From Magicicada septendecula (taxonomy: Eukaryota; Arthropoda; Insecta; Hemiptera; Cicadidae), in NCBI GenBank assembly GCA_034769895.1, contig CM068370.1, positions 48,164,344-48,228,343 on the forward strand: DNA of 64,000 bases, read 5' to 3'. The translations under genes and the position numbers were made by a program. Below are positions 43,168 through 54,123 of this stretch, piece after piece; the first letter of the stretch is position 1; each line of letters begins with the position of its first letter. The notes under the pieces were generated by a model. The model saw only the letters and a program-made list of their open reading frames with translations. It was not told the origin of the DNA and made no database searches.

Positions 43168-44129
43168 CAATGGCGGCTAGTGTTTCTGACAGTTGGGGTT
43201 CAATGTCAGAATGTTTCTACTAAGATAAGAGCAATTATCCCATTCCAAATAGCACACGGAGTGGGTCGCAACATGAAGACATAACTATTGACAACTTTTA
43301 GTAGGCCTAATATTAAGCTGTGTTTATGCTATTTGTAAATTATTCTAAAAATATATAGTTAAAAGGACAGTTAAATATTTCTGTTTAACATTTAAAACGG
43401 GAACAGGTCTACAGAGTTCATTAACTTTGCATTTGTCTTTAAAAGAGAGAAAAGAAAAATGTATTTTTAAAGTAGACTGAACACTATTCATTTTACCAAA
43501 TCAATAAACTGGACACCAAAATAAGAAATACCTAAACACTTAACGCACAAACACTTTGAAGGTTATACACGCCTCGATCAGTTTAACGTTAATACAATTA
43601 TTTAATGAGTACATTAAACACACTTTATTTACGGAATACAATTACTTCACTATTTTATTTGATTTTAAGACTTTACTGCACACATTTTCACTGCATCCTA
43701 AATGAAATAGAGAAATCTGACACAAAACTGTAAATCATGTGGCAAAACTTATAATAATGGCGAATGGCGGTACTATGAAAATGATACAATTCCCGGTCAG
43801 TGCGGTTCGGCCCTCGTCGGAACTTTTCGTCTCTATCGCTAACACTCGGTATTAGCGACTGTTGAATGTAATTTTGCGTATACTGATTTCCGCCTCCAAA
43901 GCTGTCTACACAGTCTAGGGCGTGCTGAGAGCTGTTTTGCACCACAAGCAATAGTAGCGAACAATTCGCCTACTACGCGAATCCATTACTCTTCAGTCAA
44001 CAAGATTAATCCCGCAAATCTTGTTATTTAAATACGAAACCATTATCTCAACAAATCTTTAAACATATTTAAATTATTTAGAGGGGCGGTTCAATGCACC
44101 ACTGAACCTTATGGACGAGCCCGCCACTG
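43168..44129 (+). mobile_element. hAT-like element, second copy
   Basis: It begins CAATGGCGGCTAGTG and ends GAGCCCGCCACTG. The flanks AAAGTAAT (43160-43167) and AAAGTATA (44130-44137) share the first six of eight bases. The interior matches the element at 2594-3485 over most of its length, including GACAGTTGGGGTTCAATGTC and GCGGTTCGGCCCTCGTCGGA. It has no transposase frame. Confidence 0.85.
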
Positions 44130-44137
44130 AAAGTATA

Positions 44138-44844
44138 GGACTTTAGTAATAATTTCGTTACTTATTATAATTTGTACGTTACTTACTATAATTTGTCAAT
44201 GTGTTCATGCTATTGTAATAAATAAATTGACGTGATTAAAATGGAAAGAAGAATTTTTGTTTATACAACCCACACGTTTTTCAACGATAAGTAGCCTACA
44301 ATAGATGACCAAATCGTGGGTAATACTCGTCGTTTGAGAAGTCAGAATGTAAATGGCGGAGAGGGGCGCTAAAAATTCATCAGCCGCGGACGCTAAAACC
44401 TTAAGTTAGGCCCTGAGTACATCGGGTCCAGGCGACATATGCCTTAGTAGGTGAACGTCCTTTTATGTTAAAAAACAGAACGATGACACCGAATGCCCGT
44501 TTCTATCAAAATAAACATTTCGATCTAAAAATGTTGATATTTTTTTCTGGCTTTCAACAGTAAAGCGTACACTTTTCATAGTTGTCGATGATGCACGAAG
44601 TTATTTCTGGACCGAACGCGAAGCGATCGCATTCTCTCCACCGACATTCTTGTGTTTGGTCAACAAGCACACGTACAGTAGTGCCTCTTGTGGGAATTCT
44701 GAATGTTTGTCGAAAAGTCGGACTTTCATTGGAATGCGCGGAAGTTCCTTCTTCGTTTTACATACGATGGACCTCACAAATTACTAAGAACCGCAACAGG
44801 TTTCGTTCACAACGGTGGCTGAACTGACAACAATTTAAATTGAG
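44138..44844. other. no gene recognised
   Basis: A plus frame at 44582-44827 is unrecognised. Nothing else is supported. Confidence 0.35.
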
Positions 44845-44930
44845 GGTAGTGTAAACAGAAGCAGCCCTTATCTCGAACACGAATTTTTTGCCATTACCAT
44901 ACTTCCATTTCCTTATGGAACTTGGAAGTA
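44845..44930 (+). repeat. repeat G fragment
   Basis: CAGCCCTTATCTCGAACACG and CATACTTCCATTTCCTTATG match the end of repeat G at 16230 and 20870. It directly precedes repeat E. Confidence 0.65.
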
Positions 44931-44931
44931 A

Positions 44932-44935
<4 letters not shown>

Positions 44936-44962
<27 letters not shown>

Positions 44963-45380
44963 ATTTATTTCATTATAATTATTATTTTGTTTAATCGAAT
45001 TTAGAGTTTTGATTATACTGTAAATTATGTTTCTTAGACTTTCACGCCTATGTCATAATTATTTAAATTATTATCCGGGCTGTACTGTACCGTGGTCTTA
45101 TGATTGATGTTGATAATGTGACCAGCCGTTTTTGTCTCCCCTCTGGAGGCCGTCTCCAGTGAAAGGTATTCGAAACTACTGACAAAATGTGCGTCCGTAC
45201 ACCACAGTACTGTGGCAAGGGCCCAGTTATAATATAAATTCAATAATATAAAGCACTAATAATTTACACAATTAATAGTGTAAAGTTTTAGTATCAATTT
45301 GAATTTGTTCTTTAATTTACGTATTATTTTTTTGACAGTAGTGTTGTGATCATCGATTTTTCTGTAGTTTATAATTATTT
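44936..45380 (+). repeat. repeat E, second copy
   Basis: It starts with a GT microsatellite (44936-44961) and carries TTATCCGGGCTGTACTGTAC, a minus-strand ribozyme remnant with ruined core (CTGGAGA, then AAAAACGG) at 45126-45160, and ACCACAGTACTGTGGC. It ends with GTGTTGTGATCATCGATTTT. Confidence 0.7.
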
Positions 45381-45594
45381 GGGTCGTATTGCTTCAGACT
45401 TTACTCGAGCTAATACAGTATTACAGGTCTCTACCCCATCGCAAGTGTTATCACACCACCAAGCAATACGCTTGCCTAGTAAAACTTCCCTGCTTAGTGT
45501 TCAGAACTAGAGTTCTAGTTAGGGCCATATACACTATGGTTATTACTGATAACACCACATAACATTCCCCCCCCCAAAGGCTTCTTCAGCCTTT
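45381..45594. other. no gene recognised
   Basis: Unassigned, with a C-run at about 45568-45576. Confidence 0.35.
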
Positions 45595-45695
45595 TAAAGG
45601 TGAAAACCGGTTCAGGTTGTAAGGCAAAACTTTATGTTTTTACTTTTAAAAAACTTTCTGTTCCGAGTCGTTAATATAATAGTTGTATTTAATTA
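45595..45695 (+). mobile_element. Penelope-like 3' end fragment
   Basis: AACCGGTTCAGGTTGTAAGG through TTTATGTTTTTACTT to TCTGTTCCGAGTCGTTAAT matches the two outer ends of the foldback at 51955-52519. No coding part is present here. Confidence 0.5.
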
Positions 45696-45817
45696 TTTTT
45701 ATGTCTTATTAATAAACGTCTGTCACTGTATAGACATTGTTGGAGCAACAACACAACTGATACAGAAAGCAATGAACCGCAGAGAGTTCAGCAATTGTCT
45801 GAAAATATCTCTTCTTG

Positions 45818-45819
<2 letters not shown>

Positions 45820-45849
<30 letters not shown>
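45820..45849 (+). repeat. TG microsatellite
   Basis: About 15 TG units. Overlapping frames with Cys-Val repeats are artefacts of the run. Confidence 0.95.
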
Positions 45850-45852
<3 letters not shown>

Positions 45853-46234
45853 CACTCACTGTTCACCCTTTTGATCCTACACCAAATAAACGCATTAACC
45901 GAAGCATTATACTTTGGAAGCTTCTTGGAACAAGCTGTAATTTACTCACAGTAATAGTATTAGCTTCATTCACAAACATGGCTCAATTTATGGGTAAAGT
46001 TACAAACAAAACTGATTTTCTATTCTCTACCTCATCTGCCTCTCCAACAACACAGTTATTTAATATAAATTACAGCTGTTTCTACAGGAAATAAAATGAG
46101 AATGAACACAAATTAATTATCGAGGTTAGTAATGAAATTCATATAAACATAATTAAGGAAGTATGTTTACAATGTTATCTATATTTAACATCGTTATAAA
46201 CATAATATAATTTAATTTCTCCTGTTGCCTTACG

Positions 46235-46490
46235 CTTTCACAGCCGGCGTTGTAATTATTGTAAATATTTTCCAGGCTATCAGGCCGTCTCCGTCAGTAA
46301 AATTACAGGGGCTGTGGCTAGGCTTAGCCAGCCTCAGTACTGTGGTTTTACTGATGTTTTACCTTGTCGGTAGTTTTTTGTCCTTCTGGCACTGAAGATC
46401 CCCATCAATGGAGTGGTTGAAACGTTTGCAGTTTCCAACACAGGACCACGGCCTGATAGCCTGGAAAGTATTTATAATAATTTAATTACT
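46235..46490. mobile_element. Penelope-like foldback with degenerate ribozyme
   Basis: The left end TTCACAGCCGGCGTTGTAAT, then TTTTCCAGGCTATCAGGCCG, is mirrored by CGGCCTGATAGCCTGGAAAG on the right. CAGTACTGTGG lies near 46337. The right terminus runs directly into the 80-bp satellite, whose first unit overlaps it. Confidence 0.7.
46389..46428 (+). ncRNA. hammerhead-like core, stem II decayed
   Basis: CTGAAGA at 46392-46398 and GAAACGTTTG from 46419 are intact, but the intervening CCCCATC / GTGGTT pairing is poor, so activity is unlikely. Confidence 0.45.
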
Positions 46491-47087
46491 CCTGTTTTAT
46501 CTTTCTGTTGTGTCCCAGTAGGAATAACAGCCTGATATAGTCTGGAAAGTATTTATAATAATTAATTACTCCTGTTTTCTCTTTCTGTTGTGTCCCAGTA
46601 GGAATAACAGCCTGATATAGTCTGGAAAGTATTTATAATAATTAATTACTCCTGTTTTCTCTTTCTGTTGTGTCCCAGTAGGAATAACAGCCTGATATAG
46701 TCTGGAAAGTATTTATAATAATTAATTACTCCTGTTTTCTCTTTCTGTTGTGTCCCAGTAGGAATAACAGCCTGATATAGTCTGGAAAGTATTTATAATA
46801 ATTAATTACTCCTGTTTTCTCTTTCTGTTGTGTCCCAGTAGGAATAACAGCCTGATATAGTCTGGAAAGTATTTATAATAATTAATTACTCCTGTTTTCT
46901 CTTTCTGTTGTGTCCCAGTAGGAATAACAGCCTGATATAGTCTGGAAAGTATTTATAATAATTAATTACTCCTGTTTTCTCTTTCTGTTGTGTCCCAGTA
47001 GGAATAACAGCCTGACAGGCTGGAAAGTATTTATAATAATTAATTACTCCTGTTTTCTCTTTCTGTTGTGTCCCAGTAGGAATAACG
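46452..47087 (+). repeat. 80-bp satellite, eight units, grown from a transposon end
   Basis: CCTGATATAGTCTGGAAAGT starts at 46531 and then every 80 bp (46611, 46691, 46771, 46851, 46931). The first unit (46452) begins CCTGATAGCCTGG, exactly the Penelope-like right terminus, and the last (47011) reads CCTGACAGGCTGG. Internal units look identical by eye, meaning recent amplification or homogenisation. Each unit also contains TTCTGTTGTGTCCCAGTAGG from the flank. Confidence 0.95.
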
Positions 47088-48579
47088 TACTTCAACAGTT
47101 TAACAAATAAAGTCCTGAGTCTTCCGTAATGGACACAGGTTGATATATATCCTCATTAAATTATAAGTAACATTGCTATAACTCATGGTCATTTGCTTTT
47201 TTGGAGTCAAAGGCATTAACCACAAACAATTTGCTCAACAAGACCAGGCAGTCGATGGGTAATTCTACTGCGATATTCTGAGCCAGTGAACAAGTTCAAC
47301 AGAACAAAAGAACGGTGTGCACCAACCAAACATAGGTGTTGCATCATGACAATGCACTGGCCCATTCATCACTCGTTATGCATGAGTATAATTCCTGTGA
47401 ACATAACTGCCATTCCCCACCCCATTATTCACCTTACTTAGCCCAAGGAAACTTATTCTTTTTGTTTCGGTGACCTACCATCTCCTTTGTCTTTCTCGCA
47501 CATTATTGTTTTGTAATTTTTATTAATACGTAATTATTCAAGCAAGTTCAACAGAAAACATTAATTCAAAGACAAGGTAAATGTGACGCAACCTCCTAGA
47601 TGTGTGTGTGAACAGTAATTAGCGGATATGCCATCATAAATCATGGCGGGTTAACAAACACTGTATACAACAAATACTCGTAATTTTCCATCAAACTGAT
47701 AGTACCATGTAGGCTTCAGCACACCTTGATGGATATGTATACACTCAATAATGCAGTCAACTGTTTTTATGACACTTGATACATCATAGATTATTAATAA
47801 CAACAACAAAAATGTTTGGAATATACAAGTGATAAACTGATAACATCATAAGCAGCATAATTAATTTCAGAAAAATAATAAACAAGATTAACGTGCTGGC
47901 ATTAGTAGTATATATACTTCACCTTGTATACTGGTTTCATGTGAAAATTTGCAAATGTGTCTAGCAAGTTCCTCACTGTGATAAAACATTTCTACAACTA
48001 ATGTTTATTTTCTAAAATTATAGGTTGAAATATTTAAACAGTTCAATCACTTTAATCACAAACACAATCACATCTTGAATTATTAATAATCATCCTTTCA
48101 CTTCTGGAAGAATTCCTAGCAACTAAAGCAGAATACATCATCAGGGACAAAAACCTGATCACATCACACATATTTGGGTAAATGTGTTCTGACAGGTTTT
48201 GGAATTACGACAATCTTGTTCACTGTGACACAAATTGATTATTTTGTGCCATATACTCAATGTTTCGTATCATATCCTTATACTTGTACCTGAGGTGTAT
48301 CTAACTATAATAAAATGATATGCCCTTGTGGTGATCACGCGCAAACAACCTACATCTTAGTTCAACATGGAAATCAAGGAGAAAAACATCATATGTAAGG
48401 TTAGTATGTCAAGTAGACAAAGGGTGTGGCAGTATAGTACTCGCTGAATATAATCTGATTACTGTGAACTGGACCAACTGCAAACCATAACCAAATTCTT
48501 CTCATTCAAATTTTCTCTGTGCTGAAAAACACTGGTCTCCTCAGTTCATTCCCAAAACTGTCCCCTGTTTAAGACTATT
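47088..48579. other. no gene; CpG-poor
   Basis: No recognisable gene or repeat. By eye there are only six CpG in 47701-48600, far fewer than upstream, so the sequence character changes here. Confidence 0.45.
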
Positions 48580-49150
48580 ATTTTTCTTGCTTGTTTTTAA
48601 TTCCCCCTCCTTACTTGCTGTTTCTTATATAATTTCTTCCATCTTCTACATTGATCTTATGCTTCCTTCATATGGCATCAGTTGGCTTCTGTCACTCTTT
48701 TTGATGTCTCTTTGGACATTCTTCGCATGTACACAATACCACTCCAGTTGTTGTGTTTCTGTGCCTTGTGCTAGCAGTCACAGATGTCTTAGTTAGGATT
48801 TCCAATTCTGCATCTAACATTTAAGCTTTAATACTTTGGGTGTATTCTTCATTTTTGCCCTGTTATTTTGATTATAGTTACTTGCCTCAGATCCACAATA
48901 ATGGACAGCAGAAATACACATCTGTGTATGCTAGTATTTTGCCAGTGTTGTTTCCTGGTTGTCCCTTGCATTTACTTACTTGCTTCTACACACCAGTTGC
49001 CTCATTTATTCTATTTTGGGTTTCTTTGTGTATTTTCCTATAATGACTCATAAATATTTTATAAGCGCACCTCTTCTACATCTTTTCCCCCTATCATTGT
49101 TGTAGTATATCCTGATTTTTGTTTTTGTTTTGGCGCACAATTATTTTTCT
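48580..49150 (-). pseudogene. LINE ORF tail, strongly decayed
   Basis: On the minus strand near 48760, LEWYCVH is followed in the next frame by MRRMSKETSKRVTEAN, fitting the L-W-GHVxRM-PKR segment of LINE tails. Pieces upstream (TQNRINEATGV, YTDVYFCCP) are compatible with earlier parts of the ORF. Frames are shifted repeatedly, so this is tentative. The apparent plus-strand frames are shadows. Confidence 0.45.
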
Positions 49151-49437
49151 GATATATAATGTCATGCTTTGTCTCATCAATTACCTAAGTCACAGGTTTT
49201 CAGCCATATGAAAGTATAATTTATTTATAATTCTTTTTTCTTTACAATTTTTCTCTTTAGCTCATCTATTAGCACCAGTTTATACAGTTCTGATTGTGTT
49301 CTTTAAAACTAATTTTATTTCTACAAGAATTTCACAATACACGTTAGTGGGCGACCAGTACAGTTCTTGAATCAGAAAAAATATTAAAAATTCCAAAATT
49401 ATTATGAGGACACCAAAATAAAACTGAAATTAATTAG
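49151..49437. other. no gene recognised
   Basis: AT-rich spacer. Confidence 0.35.
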
Positions 49438-50045
49438 CAGGGGCGTGTTTATGAGGGGTGAAGAACGGGAACCCCCCCCCCCAGAGGATTGAAAAAGTTG
49501 ACAAATTTTGCTAATCTCTTCATTTTTAGGCTGTTTTATTATTACTTTTTCAGCTGTGTACACTAAAAAAGTAGAACTCTTTCAAATATACAGAAGGTTT
49601 ATTACACAGCATTAGCGTGTTTTAAATATGACATATAGGAAAATTATTTCAGTCAATAAGCATCTTTTAAACAATGACAAACAGAATTATCACTGTTGCA
49701 CACCACTATCGAAAAATTATTCCGATCAGCGCTTTCAAGCTTCACAGCTCATCGTTTGATCAACAATTAAAAAAATTTTTTTATATTTTATATTTATTTA
49801 TTTATTTTCCGATAATTCTGTTTGTGATTATAACCACTAACACAACTTTCTTAATTACATTTTAAACAATGTTTCAATAATGCGTATTTTGATTGTGTTA
49901 TTACCATTTACTTTAAAAGGACCGATTTCAACCACTTTAAAGATAGTAATGTCGATTCATCTTAGCTTGTTTCTTCTTTTGTATGAAGGCAATCCGACCC
50001 CGGACCCCCTCCCACCGCTAAGACAAAATTCTAATTATGCCACTG
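49438..50045 (-). mobile_element. MITE A, inverted copy
   Basis: It begins CAGGGGCGTGTTTATGAGGG, then a C-tract and AGAGGATTGAAAAAGTTGAC, which is MITE A read backwards, and ends AATTCTAATTATGCCACTG. The flanks TTAATTAG and TTAATAAC agree at six of eight, compatible with an eroded hAT-size duplication. It is longer than the 12081 copy by an internal block around 49680-49865. Confidence 0.75.
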
Positions 50046-50270
50046 TTAATAACTGACAATTGATAATGGTCACCAACAATAATGATAATTACCTAAATTC
50101 AGGATCACTATTAATCAACATACAGCGATACTGGTACCAGCAAGTCAATAAATGCATACATAACATCTTCATGAATATTCTACATCACCAACTTCAAAAC
50201 TTACAAATATGGGCTTGGTAAAAGATGTGTTAGCCTACAATAGGAAAGGCTACAACAAAACATGGGAAAA

Positions 50271-50732
50271 TTTTAGATATCAGAGCTTTACATTCTAATT
50301 TATAAAGTTCATATGGTTGTTACAAAGATCTTACACAATTTAGGGCTTGTTTATTATAGTATGGCAGTGGCGGCCCATGCTTAGGTTGCACGGTTGTACA
50401 ACTCCCAATAATTCCCGAATTGTATTTTAGATATCAGAGCTTTACATTCTAATTTATAAAGTTCATATGGTTGTTACAAAGATCTTACACAATTTAGGGC
50501 TTGTTTATTATAGTATGGCAGTGGCGGCCCATGCTTAGGTTGCACGGTTGTACAACTCCCAATAATTCCCGAATTGTATTTTAGATATCAGAGCTTTACA
50601 TTCTAATTTATAAAGTTCATATGGTTGTTACAAAGATCTTACACAATTTAGGGCTTGTTTATTATAGTATGGCAGTGGCAGCCCATGCTTAGGTTGCACG
50701 GTTGTACAACTCCCAATAATTCCCGAATTGTA
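50271..50732 (+). repeat. 154-bp tandem triplication holding a transposon end
   Basis: TTTTAGATATCAGAGC starts at 50271, 50425 and 50579. The three units differ at very few positions (one has GGCAGCCC for GGCGGCCC). Each carries CAGTGGCGGCCCATGC, a hAT-like end, in the middle. It is a recent local duplication. Confidence 0.95.
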
Positions 50733-51571
50733 TTTTAAATTATAGAATTATGAATAAAACAATAACTAATAATAGTATTTTGAAACTAAATCATCGTAAT
50801 TAATCATTTCCCAATTGAAAAGCGCAGAGAAATACTGAAAACCATACACGCTCTTGCCGTGGTGTCTGCACCAACTGTGACGCACTTTGTATATGAGGAA
50901 ATACAATGGAGTAGTGTTCCGGCTGTCTAGACTCAGGTGTTGCTATTACAACGATATAAGCTCACTTGGTGTGATTAGGGACTGCAAACCCCGCTTGTAC
51001 GTCACGGCACCAACGGTATGTTTGTTGGTAAATAACACGTGGTGCGCCAGGTTGAAATTTGTAAGTTCATTGTTAGTGTCAATGCAATTCACCGTTAAAT
51101 GTAAATATTAGTCCATATAAAGGATTAAGGTGTCATAGTGTAAGATATTTATTATATTTAACTGGTAGGATGCAATGAATTCTGTCAAAAAACGTAATGA
51201 AAACGCCATTCAGTTTACGTCCTATTGAAGAAAAAATTGAAATTAAGAGAGTAGGTAGGCCTACACCAGACCTTTCAAATTTTAATTAAAGTGTAAAATC
51301 AGGTAACAATATTTAATCGCAAATTTAAAAAAAGATTCATACACTGGGGGTAACACTAAAATTGCTGTTTTTCGCTTTCCTTGTGTATTGTTTCAGAGAA
51401 TAAAACAATTTTATTCCATCCAACCCAACTGCAACCCCCCCCCCAATTTTTCAACCACCAGCCGCCAGTGTAGTATGCTATGTAGACAAAAATATTCTTG
51501 TACTAAAACATGCAAAAACACGAACACAATAAACATCATGACAGTTATTGAGACACTAGGTTGAGGCTTAC
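50733..51571. other. intron sequence downstream of the carrier exon
   Basis: In gene orientation this follows the splice donor (GTAAGC at 51571-51566). A C-run lies at about 51436-51444 next to CACCAGCCGCCAGTG, another hAT-like end. No further exon is recognised. Confidence 0.5.
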
Positions 51572-51750
51572 CTGCAAATGAAGCAGACATGATATGAACC
51601 ACGGCTGTGTCGGGATTGATGACAGAGTTAAGAAAGCTTTTTGCTTGTGAATAGGCACAGAAGTAGATAGCTCTAGATGGAGCCACTCCAACCAGATTGG
51701 GACCCAAACCTTTAAAGAGTGCTCGAGGACCCTCGTGTTGGACTATATGC
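51572..51750 (-). CDS. Rim2: mitochondrial pyrimidine-nucleotide carrier (SLC25A33/36 type), one exon
   Basis: Carriers of this type move pyrimidine nucleotides across the inner mitochondrial membrane. The 59 full codons read [39 protein letters not shown] and [29 protein letters not shown] is the acidic-G-x4-aromatic-basic-G motif that ends the first matrix loop of a carrier repeat. [17 protein letters not shown] then opens the second membrane helix and is characteristic of the SLC25A33/36 branch; the PD-x-V-H-M/I-S-A loop and start of helix 3 follow. The acceptor is TTTCTGTTCAG before 51750 and the donor GTAAGC after 51572. The exon starts with the last base of a split codon and ends with the first base of another. 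No stop or shift, so it looks functional. The full protein is about 300 residues; no other exon is recognised, so introns must be long. SLC25A33 and A36 cannot be told apart. Confidence 0.88.
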
Positions 51751-51954
51751 CTGAACAGAAAAATAATACTTTTCTTAAATTTCTTTATACATATAATGTA
51801 TATAATAACATACATATTATATGAACAATATAAACAGTTTTGTAATAAATATGTTCAAATTTGATTATTATATCATTAACCGGTTAACTGAAGAATAATA
51901 TACAGTAGATTCTTGGATTTCATTGTCCATGACGTGTCTGTTGATTAACTAAAT

Positions 51955-52519
51955 ATATCACTACCAACTTGGAACACAAAGTTTTTTGTTGGTAAAAACA
52001 TAAAATTTTTACCTTATAGCCTGAACCAGTTTCCACTTATTATAAGCTCTGTCAGAGGCTGCCACTGGGAGCGCTGTCCGTCTTGTTCTTGGCGGTGATG
52101 TCAACGACTTTTGAAGGATCGATTTTGTGTGTGTGAGGTGTGATATGTTCGAATAATATGTGTGATTTGAATTGTGTCTGTTCGTTTAGGATGTCGTTTT
52201 TATGTGTTTGTATATTTCCAATTGTTCTAGACACTCTTCAACAATTGGAAATATACAAACACACAAAAACACATAAAAATGACATCCTAAACGAACAGAC
52301 ACAATTCAAATCACATGTATTATTTGAACATATCACACCCACACACACAACATCGTTCCTTCAAAAGTCGATGCCGTTGCCAAGAACAAGACGGACAAGC
52401 GCTCCCAGTGCCAGCCTCTGCCGAAGCTTATAATAAGCAAAAACTGGTTCAGGCTATTAGGTAAAACTTTTATGTTTTTACTAATAAAAAACTTTGTGTT
52501 CCGAGTCAGTAATGATATA
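51955..52519. mobile_element. Penelope-like 3' end foldback, both arms coding
   Basis: Arms of about 280 bp pair from ACTTGGAACACAAAG at the left to CTTTGTGTTCCGAGT at the right; the hinge is CAATTGTTCTAGACACTCTT near 52220. Both arms, in opposite strands, read IQTHKNDILNEQTQFKSH or IYKHTKTHKNDILNEQTQ followed by SHxLFEHITP and end in stops. A LEIYKH...NDxLNEQT...F segment is what I recall at the C-terminus of arthropod Penelope-like polyproteins; this is from memory. The 45595 fragment shares the outer ends. It lies 204 bp upstream of the carrier exon, in intron. Confidence 0.65.
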
Positions 52520-52889
52520 CCGGTACTTATATTTATACAGTTGATTTGTGGCTATCCAGTCTAATATGGAGGTCGGTAGATCTGAATAGGCCAGGAATTT
52601 ACTGTGAATCATTATTTTGCAGCCAACGCCTGCTATTTTTTATAACTATAAATTAGTAATCTTTCTTAGTGTAATTAAATTTCTGTTTATAAAGTTACAT
52701 ATTTTTCAGAGAATAAATAGCTTTAATTAGGTCTAATATAAGCCAGCTAACACACATTGACCACACTTATTTGACATGATTACACACTAAAGTTAAATAT
52801 AAATTGGCAATACAGTGTTTACAAACCTTAATAATTATTTTAAAAATACTGTAGTATTATATGACAAAGATTATATATAACCCATTGCT
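52520..52889. other. no gene recognised
   Basis: AT-rich intron-like spacer. Confidence 0.35.
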
Positions 52890-53110
52890 TAGGCTTCCAC
52901 AGCTGGCTGGCATCATAATTATTCAAACTAAGATCTGGGCTGAAAGGCTGTGGTCTACTATAACCACCATGCTGACAGATGTTATCATCAGATGTTTCGG
53001 CCTCACCTCTGGAGGCCAACTTCAGTAAAACGGTTTTAAAACAACTGACAAGGTGTTCGTCAGTAAACAACAGTACTGTGGCAAAGGCTAAGTGTCCCAA
53101 AAAGGACCGT
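52890..53110 (-). mobile_element. Penelope-like terminus with ribozyme core
   Basis: It contains TCATAATTATTCAAACTAAG, GGGCTGAAAGGCTGTGGTC and, at the other side, CAACAGTACTGTGGC, the same order as repeat E. The hammerhead core is on the minus strand. Confidence 0.65.
52991..53027 (-). ncRNA. hammerhead-like core, degenerate
   Basis: On the minus strand CTGAAGT (core A lost), stem II GGCCTCC / GGTGAGGCC, GAAACATCTG (from 52998). Two core or stem III changes make activity doubtful. Confidence 0.5.
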
Positions 53111-54123
53111 CTTATATAAAATTTTAAGAGTTGCACGATGCCAGCTGGAAACCACCATCGACCAATTAGAAACAAGCACTATGCTATAGATCGAGCACCA
53201 CAGGATGCCAAACGGTATGAAATGAGGTGTGGATTTCTCCACGCTGATTACACAGAGCCTCGAGTTGTTGAGAAACTTTGGACACAAACGTACGTTTCAC
53301 AATCATTAATCAGTGTTTTTGAATTCGTTTTTTCAGTAAATAGTAACTGTTTTGCAATAGCATGACCCCAAGTGTATAGTGTAAATATCCTGAGGATGCT
53401 CTATGACCGATATTGATAGAAATTAAGAATGTGAATAATTTACAACTTTATTATAAATCATGTGTATGGTATCTTTAGGCTATGAACCATGCATACACTA
53501 CAATAAAACATTGAGATTATATGTACCATTAGTAAGCAAAGAGTGTCTGTATATTATAATACATCACATTATCATTTGAGACAGTGGGTCTGTAGATTCT
53601 AAAGGAGTTGATCTACATAAGTTTGGTGCTGTGCTTGCATGGGTGACAAGCTACATCAACCACTTTCGTTAGCGGCTGAAACCAAAGCCTTTTGGAAACA
53701 ACCCAAGGACAGCCTCACAGAAGCCCAGATCCAATCATCTTTCTCACATCTTGTTACAATAATATTAGCATTGTCAAATTATGACTTGTGAGTCTCTTGT
53801 GTTGTTATGTAACGAGTATAAAAATAATGAAATCCTCATACAAGTATTAAAATTTGTATACTACATTCATTGTGGAGGAACTGTTTAGCATAAGGTGGAA
53901 GTGGATGTATCTACACAAAATTTTATACTTTCATATAATTACTTTTATAATAATACTGGTTTAACATAGATCTACTCAAATGCAAATATTTTCCAGATGA
54001 AATCAATGGAAACATACAAAACTATCACAAAAAATAAAATCAACTAGGATGAAAACAAACAAAATCAGGTTGTGCTGACAAAACGGTGATCTTTCCAATA
54101 TGCTTTTCATTCAGTACTATAAC
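53111..54123. other. no gene recognised
   Basis: A plus frame (LHADYTEPRVVEKLW, 53138-53365) is unrecognised. It lacks splice-site support or a match, so I do not call it a gene. Confidence 0.35.

Noticed and set aside
45795-46094. Frames with Cys-Val repeats
   Set aside because: They are translations of a TG microsatellite.
53138-53365. Plus-strand frame as a second host exon
   Set aside because: No recognisable protein, no convincing splice sites, and opposite strand to the carrier exon.
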